A program made the position numbers and the translations under genes. DNA of 64,000 nt, from NCBI RefSeq assembly GCF_010499245.1, contig NZ_JAAGOW010000002.1:434001-498000 (forward strand), in the 5' to 3' direction. Shown in pieces: positions 48,644-55,897 of this stretch (positions are counted from its first letter, which is position 1; each line of letters starts with the position of its first letter). This DNA comes from Variovorax sp. WS11. GTDB taxonomy: Bacteria; Pseudomonadota; Gammaproteobacteria; Burkholderiales; Burkholderiaceae_C. A model generated the notes under the pieces. The model was not told the DNA's origin and did not search any database. It worked only from the letters and a program-made list of their open reading frames with translations.

Positions 48644-48982
48644 TCACGCGGTCGGCAGCACGTCGAAGCCTTCCAGCGGCGGCGACGGTGCCGGCACAGC
48701 AGTCTGCTCCAGCGCATCGACACGCGCGCCCGGCACGCCGTGGCGCAGCCACTCGCACATCTGCGCCACCTGCTGCGCCGAGCCCTGCAGCAGCGCCTCG
48801 ACCGAGCCGTCCCGGCGGTTGCGAACCCAGCCCGTGATGCCCAGCACCCGCGCGTGGCGCATGCAGCCGTCCCGGAATCCGACCCCCTGCACGATGCCGC
48901 GCACCCGCACCAGGCGGTGCTCGATCGCTCCGTTCTCGTCCTGTGAATCCATGCGCGCCTCTCGCTGATTCCGGGCGGCCAT
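48644..48982 (-). CDS. acyP: Acylphosphatase
   Basis: 112 residues from the ATG at 48982, chosen for the strong GGAGGAGG six bases upstream; the common alternative is the ATG at 48952. The acylphosphatase loop RVRGIVQGVGFRDGC and the catalytic asparagine in GWVRNRRDGSVEALLQG are intact. It hydrolyses carboxyl-phosphate bonds such as 1,3-bisphosphoglycerate or acetyl phosphate. It is divergent from the NCS1 permease gene. Confidence 0.88.
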   Translation of the reverse strand: MAARNQREARMDSQDENGAIEHRLVRVRGIVQGVGFRDGCMRHARVLGITGWVRNRRDGSVEALLQGSAQQVAQMCEWLRHGVPGARVDALEQTAVPAPSPPLEGFDVLPTA

Positions 48983-49031
48983 TGTCGACCTCCTCCGGGT
49001 AAACACCAACCCCATTCCCCAACTTCGCGCT

Positions 49032-49073
49032 TGATTGCACCCATTTTTTGTATACAAATATAGGGTGCAATCA
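49032..49073. promoter_or_regulatory. 42-bp nested dyad upstream of the NCS1 permease
   Basis: An outer pair of perfect 11-base arms (TGATTGCACCC and GGGTGCAATCA) and an inner perfect palindrome TTTGTATACAAA share exactly the same centre, between bases 49052 and 49053. The inner GTATAC core recalls the puuD and uraH/gntR sites. It sits 54 bases before the permease GTG start and 50 bases from the acylphosphatase start. Confidence 0.7.
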
Positions 49074-49126
49074 TCGAACCGGACAACCCGTCCGGACACC
49101 CGCCACCCGCCACGAGGAGACAACCC

Positions 49127-50617
49127 GTGAACACCGCCGTCAGCCAAGCCAGCGTGGAGCTACCGCTCGCCAGCCCTGCGCCGCATGCCCATGAATCGAA
49201 CGCCCTCATCAAGCCGGGCTACGACCCTGCCCTCACCAACGAAGACCTCGCGCCCCTGAAAAAGCAGACCTGGGGCCAGTACAACATCTTCGCCTTCTGG
49301 ATGTCCGACGTGCACAGCGTCGGCGGCTACATCACGGCCGGCAGCCTGTTCGCGCTGGGGCTGTCCAGCTGGCAGGTGCTGGTGGCGCTGCTGGTGGGCA
49401 TCTGCATCGTGCAGTTCTTCTGCAACCTGGTGGCCAAGCCCAGCCAGGTGACGGGCACGCCCTACCCCGTGATCTGCCGCGCCTCCTTCGGCGTGCGCGG
49501 CGCCAACATCCCGGCCATCATCCGCGGCCTGATCGCGGTGGCCTGGTACGGCATCCAGACCTACCTGGCCTCGGCCGCCTTCATGGTGCTGGCGCTGCAC
49601 CTGTTCCCCAACCTCGCGCCGTATGCCGACGTCAAGCTGCACGGCTTCGCCGGCCTGTCGACGCTGGGCTGGCTCGCCTTCATGGTGATGTGGGTGCTGC
49701 AGGCCTTCGTGTTCTGGCACGGCATGGAAGCGATCCGCAAGTTCATCGACTGGGCCGGCCCGGGCGTGTACGTGGTGATGACGATCCTGTGCGGCTGGCT
49801 GGTGTGGAAGGCGGGCTGGAAGAACATCGACCTCAACCTCGGCGGCGTCAAGTTCCAGGGCTGGGACGCGCTGCCGGTGATGCTGTCGGCCATCGCGCTG
49901 GTGGTGAGCTACTTCAGCGGGCCGATGCTCAACTTCGGCGACTTCTCGCGCTACGGCAAGAGCTTCGACGCGGTGAAGAAGGGCAACTTCTGGGGCCTGC
50001 CGATCAACTTCGTGTTCTTCTCGCTGCTGACGGTGATCACCACGGCCGCGACGCTGCCGGTCTTCGGCGAGCTGATCACCGACCCGGTCCACACCGTGGG
50101 CAAGATCGACAGCACCACCGCCGTCGTGCTGGGTGCGCTGACCTTCATGATCGCCACCATCGGCATCAACATCGTGGCCAACTTCGTCTCGCCGGCCTTC
50201 GATTTCTCGAACGTGGCGCCGCAGCACATCAGCTGGCGCACGGGCGGCATGATCGCCGCGGTGGGCTCGATCTTCCTCACGCCGTGGAACCTCTACAACA
50301 ACCCCGAGGTGATCCACTACACGCTGGACATCCTGGGCTCCTTCATCGGCCCGCTGTTCGGCATTCTTATCGCGGACTTCTACCTGGTGCAGAAGCAGCA
50401 CGTGGTGGTCGACGAGCTCTACACGCTGAACCCCAAGGGCCGCTACTGGTACACCAAGGGCTACAACATGAAGGCCGTGTGGACCATGATCCCCTCGGCG
50501 CTGATCCCGATCCTGTGCGTGCTCATCCCCGCGTGGCGCGGCGCCGCCAACTATGCCTGGTTCATCGGCATGGGGCTGGGCTTCGTGATCTACGCCCTCC
50601 TCAACCGCAAGCCCTGA
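49127..50617 (+). CDS. NCS1-family nucleobase/hydantoin:cation symporter
   Basis: 496 residues, GTG start with GAGGAG upstream. Twelve hydrophobic helices, and NCS1 patterns in FAFWMSDVHSVGGYITAGSLFALGLS and GTPYPVICRASFGVRGANIPAIIRGLIAVAWYGIQTYL cut across helices. Members import hydantoins, allantoin, uracil or purines with H+ or Na+. First gene of a three-gene unit with a hydantoin-racemase-like protein and a GntR regulator. Confidence 0.92.
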   Translation: MNTAVSQASVELPLASPAPHAHESNALIKPGYDPALTNEDLAPLKKQTWGQYNIFAFWMSDVHSVGGYITAGSLFALGLSSWQVLVALLVGICIVQFFCNLVAKPSQVTGTPYPVICRASFGVRGANIPAIIRGLIAVAWYGIQTYLASAAFMVLALHLFPNLAPYADVKLHGFAGLSTLGWLAFMVMWVLQAFVFWHGMEAIRKFIDWAGPGVYVVMTILCGWLVWKAGWKNIDLNLGGVKFQGWDALPVMLSAIALVVSYFSGPMLNFGDFSRYGKSFDAVKKGNFWGLPINFVFFSLLTVITTAATLPVFGELITDPVHTVGKIDSTTAVVLGALTFMIATIGINIVANFVSPAFDFSNVAPQHISWRTGGMIAAVGSIFLTPWNLYNNPEVIHYTLDILGSFIGPLFGILIADFYLVQKQHVVVDELYTLNPKGRYWYTKGYNMKAVWTMIPSALIPILCVLIPAWRGAANYAWFIGMGLGFVIYALLNRKP

Positions 50618-50631
50618 CTGACGACACTCCC

Positions 50632-51390
50632 ATGCGCATCAAGATCATCAACCCCAACACGACCTGGAGCATGACCGAGAAGATCGGTGCCTGCGCGCGC
50701 TCTGTCGCGCGGCCCGGCACCGAGATCGTGGTGGTCAGCCCGGCGATGGGGCCGGCCTCCATCGAGAGCCACTACGACGAGGCGCTGGCCGTGCCCGGCC
50801 TGCTGCAGGAGATCGCGGCCGGCGAGCGCGAGGGCGTCGACGGCTACGTCATCGCCTGCTTCGGCGACCCGGGCCTGCAGGCGGCGCGCGAGCTGGCGCG
50901 CGGCCCGGTGGTGGGCATCGCGCAGGCGGCCATGCACGTGGCCAGCCTGGTGGGCACGCGCTTCAGCGTGGTGACCACGCTCGCGCGCACCATCGGCCAG
51001 GCCCGGCACCTGGCCGAGGTCTACGGCATGCAGCGCTTCTGCGCCAACGTGCGGGCCTGCGAGATCCCGGTGCTGGAGCTGGAGGCGCCGGGCAGCAAGG
51101 CGCGCGAGCGCATCGTCGACGAATGCCGGCGCGCGCTGGCGGAGGACGGCAGCGACACCATCGTGCTCGGCTGCGCCGGCATGGCCGACCTGTGCGCCCA
51201 CATCGGCCAGGTGCTGGGCGTGCCGGTGGTCGACGGGGTGGCGGCGGGCACGCAGCTGGTCGAGTCGCTGGTGAACCTGCGCCTTTCCACCAGCAAGCGC
51301 GGCGAGCTGGCGCTGCCGCCGGCCAAGCCGGTCGCGGGCCTGCTGGAAGGCTTCACCCTGCAGGCGCCGGCGCTCAAGCGCGCCGCCTGA
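50632..51390 (+). CDS. Asp/Glu/hydantoin racemase family protein
   Basis: 252 residues. Start IKIINPNTTWSMTEKI and two catalytic cysteines, in VIACFGDPGL and IVLGCAGMADL, place it with hydantoin and allantoin racemases. Next to an NCS1 permease and near an allantoin operon, racemisation of a hydantoin or of allantoin is the likely role; PuuE-type pathways often need the S-isomer. Confidence 0.9.
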   Translation: MRIKIINPNTTWSMTEKIGACARSVARPGTEIVVVSPAMGPASIESHYDEALAVPGLLQEIAAGEREGVDGYVIACFGDPGLQAARELARGPVVGIAQAAMHVASLVGTRFSVVTTLARTIGQARHLAEVYGMQRFCANVRACEIPVLELEAPGSKARERIVDECRRALAEDGSDTIVLGCAGMADLCAHIGQVLGVPVVDGVAAGTQLVESLVNLRLSTSKRGELALPPAKPVAGLLEGFTLQAPALKRAA

Positions 51391-51449
51391 AGAAGGTGGG
51401 AAGGAGCCGCGGCACGCAACGCGCGCCACGGCTCGTCCACAATCGGGCC

Positions 51450-52208
51450 ATGCCACGCGCGCCCAAAGCACCCGCCTCCCCGCTCCCGACGCCGAGCCCC
51501 GAACCCGAGGCGGCCGCCGCCGCACCCGACAAGAGCGCGACCATCGAAAGCATCGCCCAGGACATCGCCACCGCCATCGTCGAAAAGCGCCTGCCGCCCG
51601 GCACCTGGCTGCGCGAGGAGGCGCTGGGCCGTGTCTATGCGGTGAGTCGCACCAAGATCCGCGCGGCACTGCTGACGCTGTCGAAGGACAAGCTGATCGA
51701 GATGATTCCCGACAAGGGCGCCTTCGTCTCCAAGCCCAGCGTGCAGGAGGCGCGCGAGGTCTTCGGCGTGCGCCGCATCCTCGAGGCCGAGGTGGTGCGG
51801 CTCTTCGTCGCCAAGGCCAAGCCCGCCGACTACCGCGCGCTGGAGCAGCACATCCAGTTCGAGCGCACAACGCTGCGCGCCACCACGACCACCGGCACGG
51901 TGCGCGAGAAGCTGCTCGGCGACTTCCACGTCGCGCTGGCCGAGGCAACCGGCAACCACACGCTGGCCGAGCTCGTGCGCGAGCTGGTGGCGCGCAGCTC
52001 GCTCATTGCGATGCTGTACCACTCCTCCAACGACCCGCACTGCTCCTCCGACGAGCACTCGGACTTCCTGCGTGTCGCCCGCAGCGGCGATGCCGAGGCG
52101 GCCGTAGCCTGCATGACCGAGCACCTGCTGCGCATCGAGGCCAACCTGCAGCTCACGACGCAGGGCCCGGACCGGCAGCTGGATCTGGTCAAGGCGCTGC
52201 TGGCTTGA
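51450..52208 (+). CDS. GntR family (FCD-type) regulator, paralogue of the purine GntR
   Basis: 252 residues; a disordered Ala/Pro N-terminus of about 28 residues precedes the winged helix (WLREEALGRVYAVSRTKIRAALLTL). The FCD domain matches the 39881 gene in several blocks (FGVRRILEAEVVRLF, GDFHVALAEATGN, TEHLLRIEANLQL). CACAAT lies six bases before the ATG, and no ribosome-binding site is seen. It probably controls the permease/racemase unit through the 42-bp dyad. Confidence 0.87.
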   Translation: MPRAPKAPASPLPTPSPEPEAAAAAPDKSATIESIAQDIATAIVEKRLPPGTWLREEALGRVYAVSRTKIRAALLTLSKDKLIEMIPDKGAFVSKPSVQEAREVFGVRRILEAEVVRLFVAKAKPADYRALEQHIQFERTTLRATTTTGTVREKLLGDFHVALAEATGNHTLAELVRELVARSSLIAMLYHSSNDPHCSSDEHSDFLRVARSGDAEAAVACMTEHLLRIEANLQLTTQGPDRQLDLVKALLA

Positions 52209-52239
52209 CGCCCGGCTGCACAGCGAAGAGGCCTGCCGC

Positions 52240-52992
52240 ATGACCGTGTGGCAAGGCGCGCTGTTCCTGCTCTGCGTGGCGCTCGCCACCGGCGCCCAGA
52301 CACTGACGGGCTTCGCCTTCGGGCTCATCCTTCTGGGCCTGGTCGGCATGCTGCAGCTGATGCCGCTGGCGGATGCGGCCAACGTGGTGAGCGTGCTGTC
52401 GCTGGCCAATACCTTCGTGGTGCTGACGGGCTCGCGCCGCTCGCTCGACCTGCCGGTGCTGCGCGACACGCTGCTCGGCAGCGGCGTGGGCGTGGTGGCG
52501 GGCGTGTTGGTGCTGGACTGGCTCAGCGCCAACGTGGTGATGGTGTTGCGCGTGCTGCTGGGCATGACCATCCTGGCCTGCGCCGCGATCCTGGTGCTGC
52601 GCCCGAAGCCGCTGGCTGAACGCTCCTCGCGCGGCAGTTTCCGCGCCTTCGGCCTGGTCTCCGGCGTGATGGGCGGGCTGTTCTCGACGGCCGGGCCGCC
52701 GCTGGTGTACCAGTTCTACCGGCAGCCGATGGGGCTGGTCGCCATCACCCAGACGCTGGGCGCCGTCTTCGCCTTCAACTCCCTGCTGCGCCTGGCCATC
52801 GTGGTGCCGAGCGGGCAGTTCAGTGCCGGCTCGCTCTGGCTCAGCCTGCTGGCCATGCCGGTCGTGCTGGTGCTGACCTGGCTGCTCAAGCGCCATCCGC
52901 CCGCCTGGTCGCCGCAAACGGTGCGGCGGCTGGTGTGCGCGCTGCTCGTGCTGGCCGGGCTGAGCCTGGTGGCATCGGTCGTGACGCACTGA
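52240..52992 (+). CDS. TauE/SafE family membrane transporter
   Basis: 250 residues, eight predicted helices, with duplicated N- and C-terminal halves (TGFAFGLILLGLVGMLQLMPLADAAN; GLVSGVMGGLFSTAGPPLVYQFY, cut across helices). TauE/SafE (DUF81) proteins export sulfite, sulfoacetate or other organic anions. It follows the second GntR by 31 bases on the same strand and may be co-regulated. Confidence 0.88.
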   Translation: MTVWQGALFLLCVALATGAQTLTGFAFGLILLGLVGMLQLMPLADAANVVSVLSLANTFVVLTGSRRSLDLPVLRDTLLGSGVGVVAGVLVLDWLSANVVMVLRVLLGMTILACAAILVLRPKPLAERSSRGSFRAFGLVSGVMGGLFSTAGPPLVYQFYRQPMGLVAITQTLGAVFAFNSLLRLAIVVPSGQFSAGSLWLSLLAMPVVLVLTWLLKRHPPAWSPQTVRRLVCALLVLAGLSLVASVVTH

Positions 52993-53003
52993 GCGCACGC
53001 GAC

Positions 53004-53525
53004 TCAACCGTCGACCGGATGCGTCGGCGTCTCCAGCACCAGCTGCCAGAAGTCCACATCCAGCCATCGCCCGAACTTGAAGCCGGCCTGCCGGATGGTG
53101 CCCGCATGCTCGAAGCCGAGCCGTTGGTGCAGCGCGATGCTGCCCTTGTTGGCCAGGTCGATGGCGCCGACCATGACGTGGACCTCCTGCGCCCTGGCGG
53201 CCGCGATCAGTTCCTGCATCAGGACCAGCCCCAGGCCCTTGCCGCGATGGTCCTTGTGGACATAGACCGAATGCTCGACCGAGTACTTGTAGGCCGGCCA
53301 GGCGCGAAAGGTGCCGTAGCTCGCGAAGCCAATCAGTTCCCCTTTTTCGTCGACCGCGCCGATCACGGGAAAGCGCCCCGCCTCCTTGGTCTTGAACCAG
53401 CCGACCATGTTCTCTGGCGTGCGGGGCTTGTAGTCGTAGAGCGCGGTCGAGTTCACGATGGCGTCGTTGAAAATCTCGAGGATGGCGCCGGCATGGGCGT
53501 CGTGCGTGCAGGTGACGAAGTTCAT
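53004..53525 (-). CDS. GNAT acetyltransferase, phosphinothricin/methionine-sulfoximine type
   Basis: 173 residues. The pattern ILEIFNDAIVNSTALYDYKPRTPE, SVYVHKDHRGKGLGLVLMQELI (acetyl-CoA loop) and ANKGSIALHQRLGFEHAGT is that of Pat/Bar-like N-acetyltransferases. Such enzymes acetylate phosphinothricin or methionine sulfoximine; natural substrates are often amino-acid analogues. Directly upstream on the same strand is a second GNAT gene, five bases away. Confidence 0.88.
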   Translation of the reverse strand: MNFVTCTHDAHAGAILEIFNDAIVNSTALYDYKPRTPENMVGWFKTKEAGRFPVIGAVDEKGELIGFASYGTFRAWPAYKYSVEHSVYVHKDHRGKGLGLVLMQELIAAARAQEVHVMVGAIDLANKGSIALHQRLGFEHAGTIRQAGFKFGRWLDVDFWQLVLETPTHPVDG

Positions 53526-53530
53526 GGCGC

Positions 53531-53989
53531 TCACAGCTCTTTCGTGTAGACGATGAATCCCAGGTGCTTCGCGAGCTTGTCGTAGAGCATCCGGCCGGCG
53601 GCGTTGGATTCGTGCGTCTGCCAGTAGACCCGTGAGGCACCGGCCGCCTTCGCCTGGTCGTACACCGCTTCGATGAGCAGACGGCCGATGCCGCGGCCCC
53701 GTTTCGATTCGAGCGTGTACAGGTCCGAGAGATAGCAGACGGGCTCGATGCGCGTCATGCTGCGATGAAACAGGCCGTGCGCCAATCCGACGACCTCGCC
53801 CTGCTCTTGCGCGACCAGCGCGAACATCGGCTCGCCCGGATCGAAGAAGCGCCGCCAGGTCGTCTGCGTGATGTGCTCGGCCAGCGCGGTCTCGCCCTGG
53901 CGGCCGTAGAAAGCGTTGTAGCCGTCCCAGAGGGGCCGCCAGGCGGCATGGTCGTCCTGCGCGACCGGGCGAACAAGAATGGAGTGCAT
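53531..53989 (-). CDS. GNAT family N-acetyltransferase
   Basis: 152 residues from the ATG at 53989; no clear ribosome-binding site. SDLYTLESKRGRGIGRLLIEAVYDQAKAAGASRVYWQTHESNAAGR, split across motif A and helix 4, shows the acetyl-CoA site. The substrate is unknown. It is divergent from a flavoprotein oxidoreductase gene. Confidence 0.85.
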   Translation of the reverse strand: MHSILVRPVAQDDHAAWRPLWDGYNAFYGRQGETALAEHITQTTWRRFFDPGEPMFALVAQEQGEVVGLAHGLFHRSMTRIEPVCYLSDLYTLESKRGRGIGRLLIEAVYDQAKAAGASRVYWQTHESNAAGRMLYDKLAKHLGFIVYTKEL

Positions 53990-54104
53990 CGGGAAGGATG
54001 GGGTTCGATGGCCATGGAGCGCCCCAGTTTGCACGGAAAAGCCCCCACCGCGCTCGCCAAGAGGCCGCCGGCCTGACACACTGCCCGCTTCGAAGGAGCT
54101 GCAC

Positions 54105-55502
54105 ATGGACGAGCAATTCGACGCCATCGTCATCGGCAGCGGCCAGGCCGGCCCCGCGCTGGCCGACCGCCTCTCGCAGGCCGGCTGGCGCGTCGCGGTG
54201 GTCGAGCGCCACCGCTTCGGCGGCACCTGCGTCAACAACGGCTGCATCCCGACCAAGGCGATGGTTGCCAGCGCGCACGTGGCGGCGCTGCTGCATCGCA
54301 GCGAGGACTACGGTGTCTCGATCCAGGGCAAGGCCGAGGTGGACTTTCCCGCGGTGATGGCGCGCAAGAGCCGGATCTCCGGCCGTTCGAGCGAGAACGT
54401 CGAGAAATGGCTGCGCGGCATGCCGGCCGTCACGGTCATCCAGGGCCATGCGCGATTCGAGGAACCCGGCGTGGTCCGCGTGGGCGAGCGGCTGTTGCGC
54501 AGCGAGCGCGTCTTCGTGAACGTGGGCGGACGCGCGAGCGAGCTGGCGCCCGAGATCCGCAACCGCGTCGATGTGCTGAACAACTCGTCGCTGATGGCGC
54601 TCGACCGCCTGCCCGAGCACCTGGGCGTGGTCGGCGGCAGCTACGTGGGGCTGGAGTTCGCCCAGATGTTCAGGCGCTTCGGCTCGCGCGTGACGGTGCT
54701 GCAGCGAGGCGCGCAGATCGTGCCGCGCGAGGACGCCGACGTGGCGCGCACTCTGCAGGAGATCCTGGAGCGCGAGGGCGTCGAGATCCGCACCGGGAGC
54801 GAGTGCTTCGCGCTGCGGCGCGAAGGCGAGCGCATCGCGGCACGCTGGCGCTGCGGCGATGACAAGGACGAGTTCGTCTGCACGCACGTGCTCAACGCGA
54901 CCGGCCGCCGACCGAACACGGACGACCTGGGGCTGGACCGCGCCGGCGTCAAGGTCGACGAGCGCGGCTTCATCGAGGTCGACGACCAGCTGCACACCTC
55001 GGCGGCAGGCATCTGGGCGCTGGGCGAATGCAACGGCCGCGGCGCCTTCACGCACACCGCCTACAACGATTTCGAGATCGTCGCCGCCAACCTGCTGGAC
55101 GACGACCCGCGGCGCGTGAGCGACCGCATTCCCGCCTATGCGCTCTACACCGATCCGCCGCTGGCGCGCATCGGCATCACGGTGGGCGAGGCGCTGGCCT
55201 CGGGCCGGCCGACGCTGATCGGCGAGCGGCCCATGTCCAGGGTCGGCCGCGCCGTGCAAAAGGGCGAGGAGCAGGGCTTCTTGCGCGTGCTGGTGGATGC
55301 GCAGACGAAGCACCTGGTCGGCGCAACGCTGCTGGGCGTGGAGGCCGACGAGGCGGTGCATACGCTGCTGACGCTGATGTACGCGCGCCAGCCCGTGTCG
55401 ACGGTGCAGCGCGCCGTGTTCATCCATCCGACGGTGTCGGAGTTGCTGCCGACGGTGCTGGGCGCGTTGCGGCCGCTGGAGGCCGCGCCCGCGCGGACCT
55501 GA
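54105..55502 (+). CDS. Mercuric-reductase-like FAD disulfide oxidoreductase
   Basis: 465 residues, GAAGGAG before the ATG. FAD motif GSGQAGPALADRLSQAG, redox pair CVNNGC, NAD(P) motif VVGGSYVGLEFAQMF, and the C-terminal dimer segment (VFIHPTVSELLPTVLG) with its catalytic histidine. It lacks the MerA N-terminal metal domain and C-terminal vicinal cysteines, so mercury reduction is unlikely; a soluble disulfide or quinone reductase role is likelier. Confidence 0.88.
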   Translation: MDEQFDAIVIGSGQAGPALADRLSQAGWRVAVVERHRFGGTCVNNGCIPTKAMVASAHVAALLHRSEDYGVSIQGKAEVDFPAVMARKSRISGRSSENVEKWLRGMPAVTVIQGHARFEEPGVVRVGERLLRSERVFVNVGGRASELAPEIRNRVDVLNNSSLMALDRLPEHLGVVGGSYVGLEFAQMFRRFGSRVTVLQRGAQIVPREDADVARTLQEILEREGVEIRTGSECFALRREGERIAARWRCGDDKDEFVCTHVLNATGRRPNTDDLGLDRAGVKVDERGFIEVDDQLHTSAAGIWALGECNGRGAFTHTAYNDFEIVAANLLDDDPRRVSDRIPAYALYTDPPLARIGITVGEALASGRPTLIGERPMSRVGRAVQKGEEQGFLRVLVDAQTKHLVGATLLGVEADEAVHTLLTLMYARQPVSTVQRAVFIHPTVSELLPTVLGALRPLEAAPART

Positions 55503-55897
55503 AGCTCGCGATTTCTGCCGAGAGGGGCAGCCGCCGCGAGAAATCAAGCCTGTGTCTTTGCTCGGTAACGCGCCTTGTCAGCCCGTGAATTATTTGTTAG
55601 CCGCGCATGTGGCTAAGTCCGGCCGCCGACCACCTTTGCGACGCGCTTCCAGAGGGAAATTTATCCCCCGGGCAGGTGGATAACGTTGTGGAAAAGTCCA
55701 AGAGCAACTCATCCGTGCGAGGCCCCATGCGTGCTCCGACGGAGTGCCCGTCAAACAGGCATCCGTGGTCCCCGAGCGACGTGAAAGGGCAAGGCCGCTG
55801 GCGCAGCCTCCCAATTCGAAAACTTAGGTACTAGCCGTCATTTACAAGCCGCGACAGAAGTACGTCCAGGAAACACCCAAAAGACGAGGCATCGGCC
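55503..55897. other. 395-base gene-free gap with DnaA-box-like cluster
   Basis: No convincing coding frame. An AT-rich patch near 55588-55600 is followed by a TTAGCC/GGCTAA hairpin (55597-55616) and then, at 55661-55695, three sequences close to the DnaA box. Small open frames on both strands here look like chance. Confidence 0.5.
55661..55695. other. Cluster of three DnaA-box-like sequences
   Basis: TTATCCCCC on the plus strand at 55661-55669, TTATCCACC on the minus strand at 55675-55683, and TTTTCCACA on the minus strand at 55687-55695, compared with the consensus TTATCCACA (7, 8 and 8 matches of 9). They lie within 35 bases, with no dnaA or dnaN nearby. Confidence 0.45.

Noticed and set aside
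55510..55546. GATTTCT/AGAAATC inverted repeat after the flavoprotein gene as a terminator
   Set aside because: Arms are short with a long GC-rich middle and no T-run; termination is possible but not supported.
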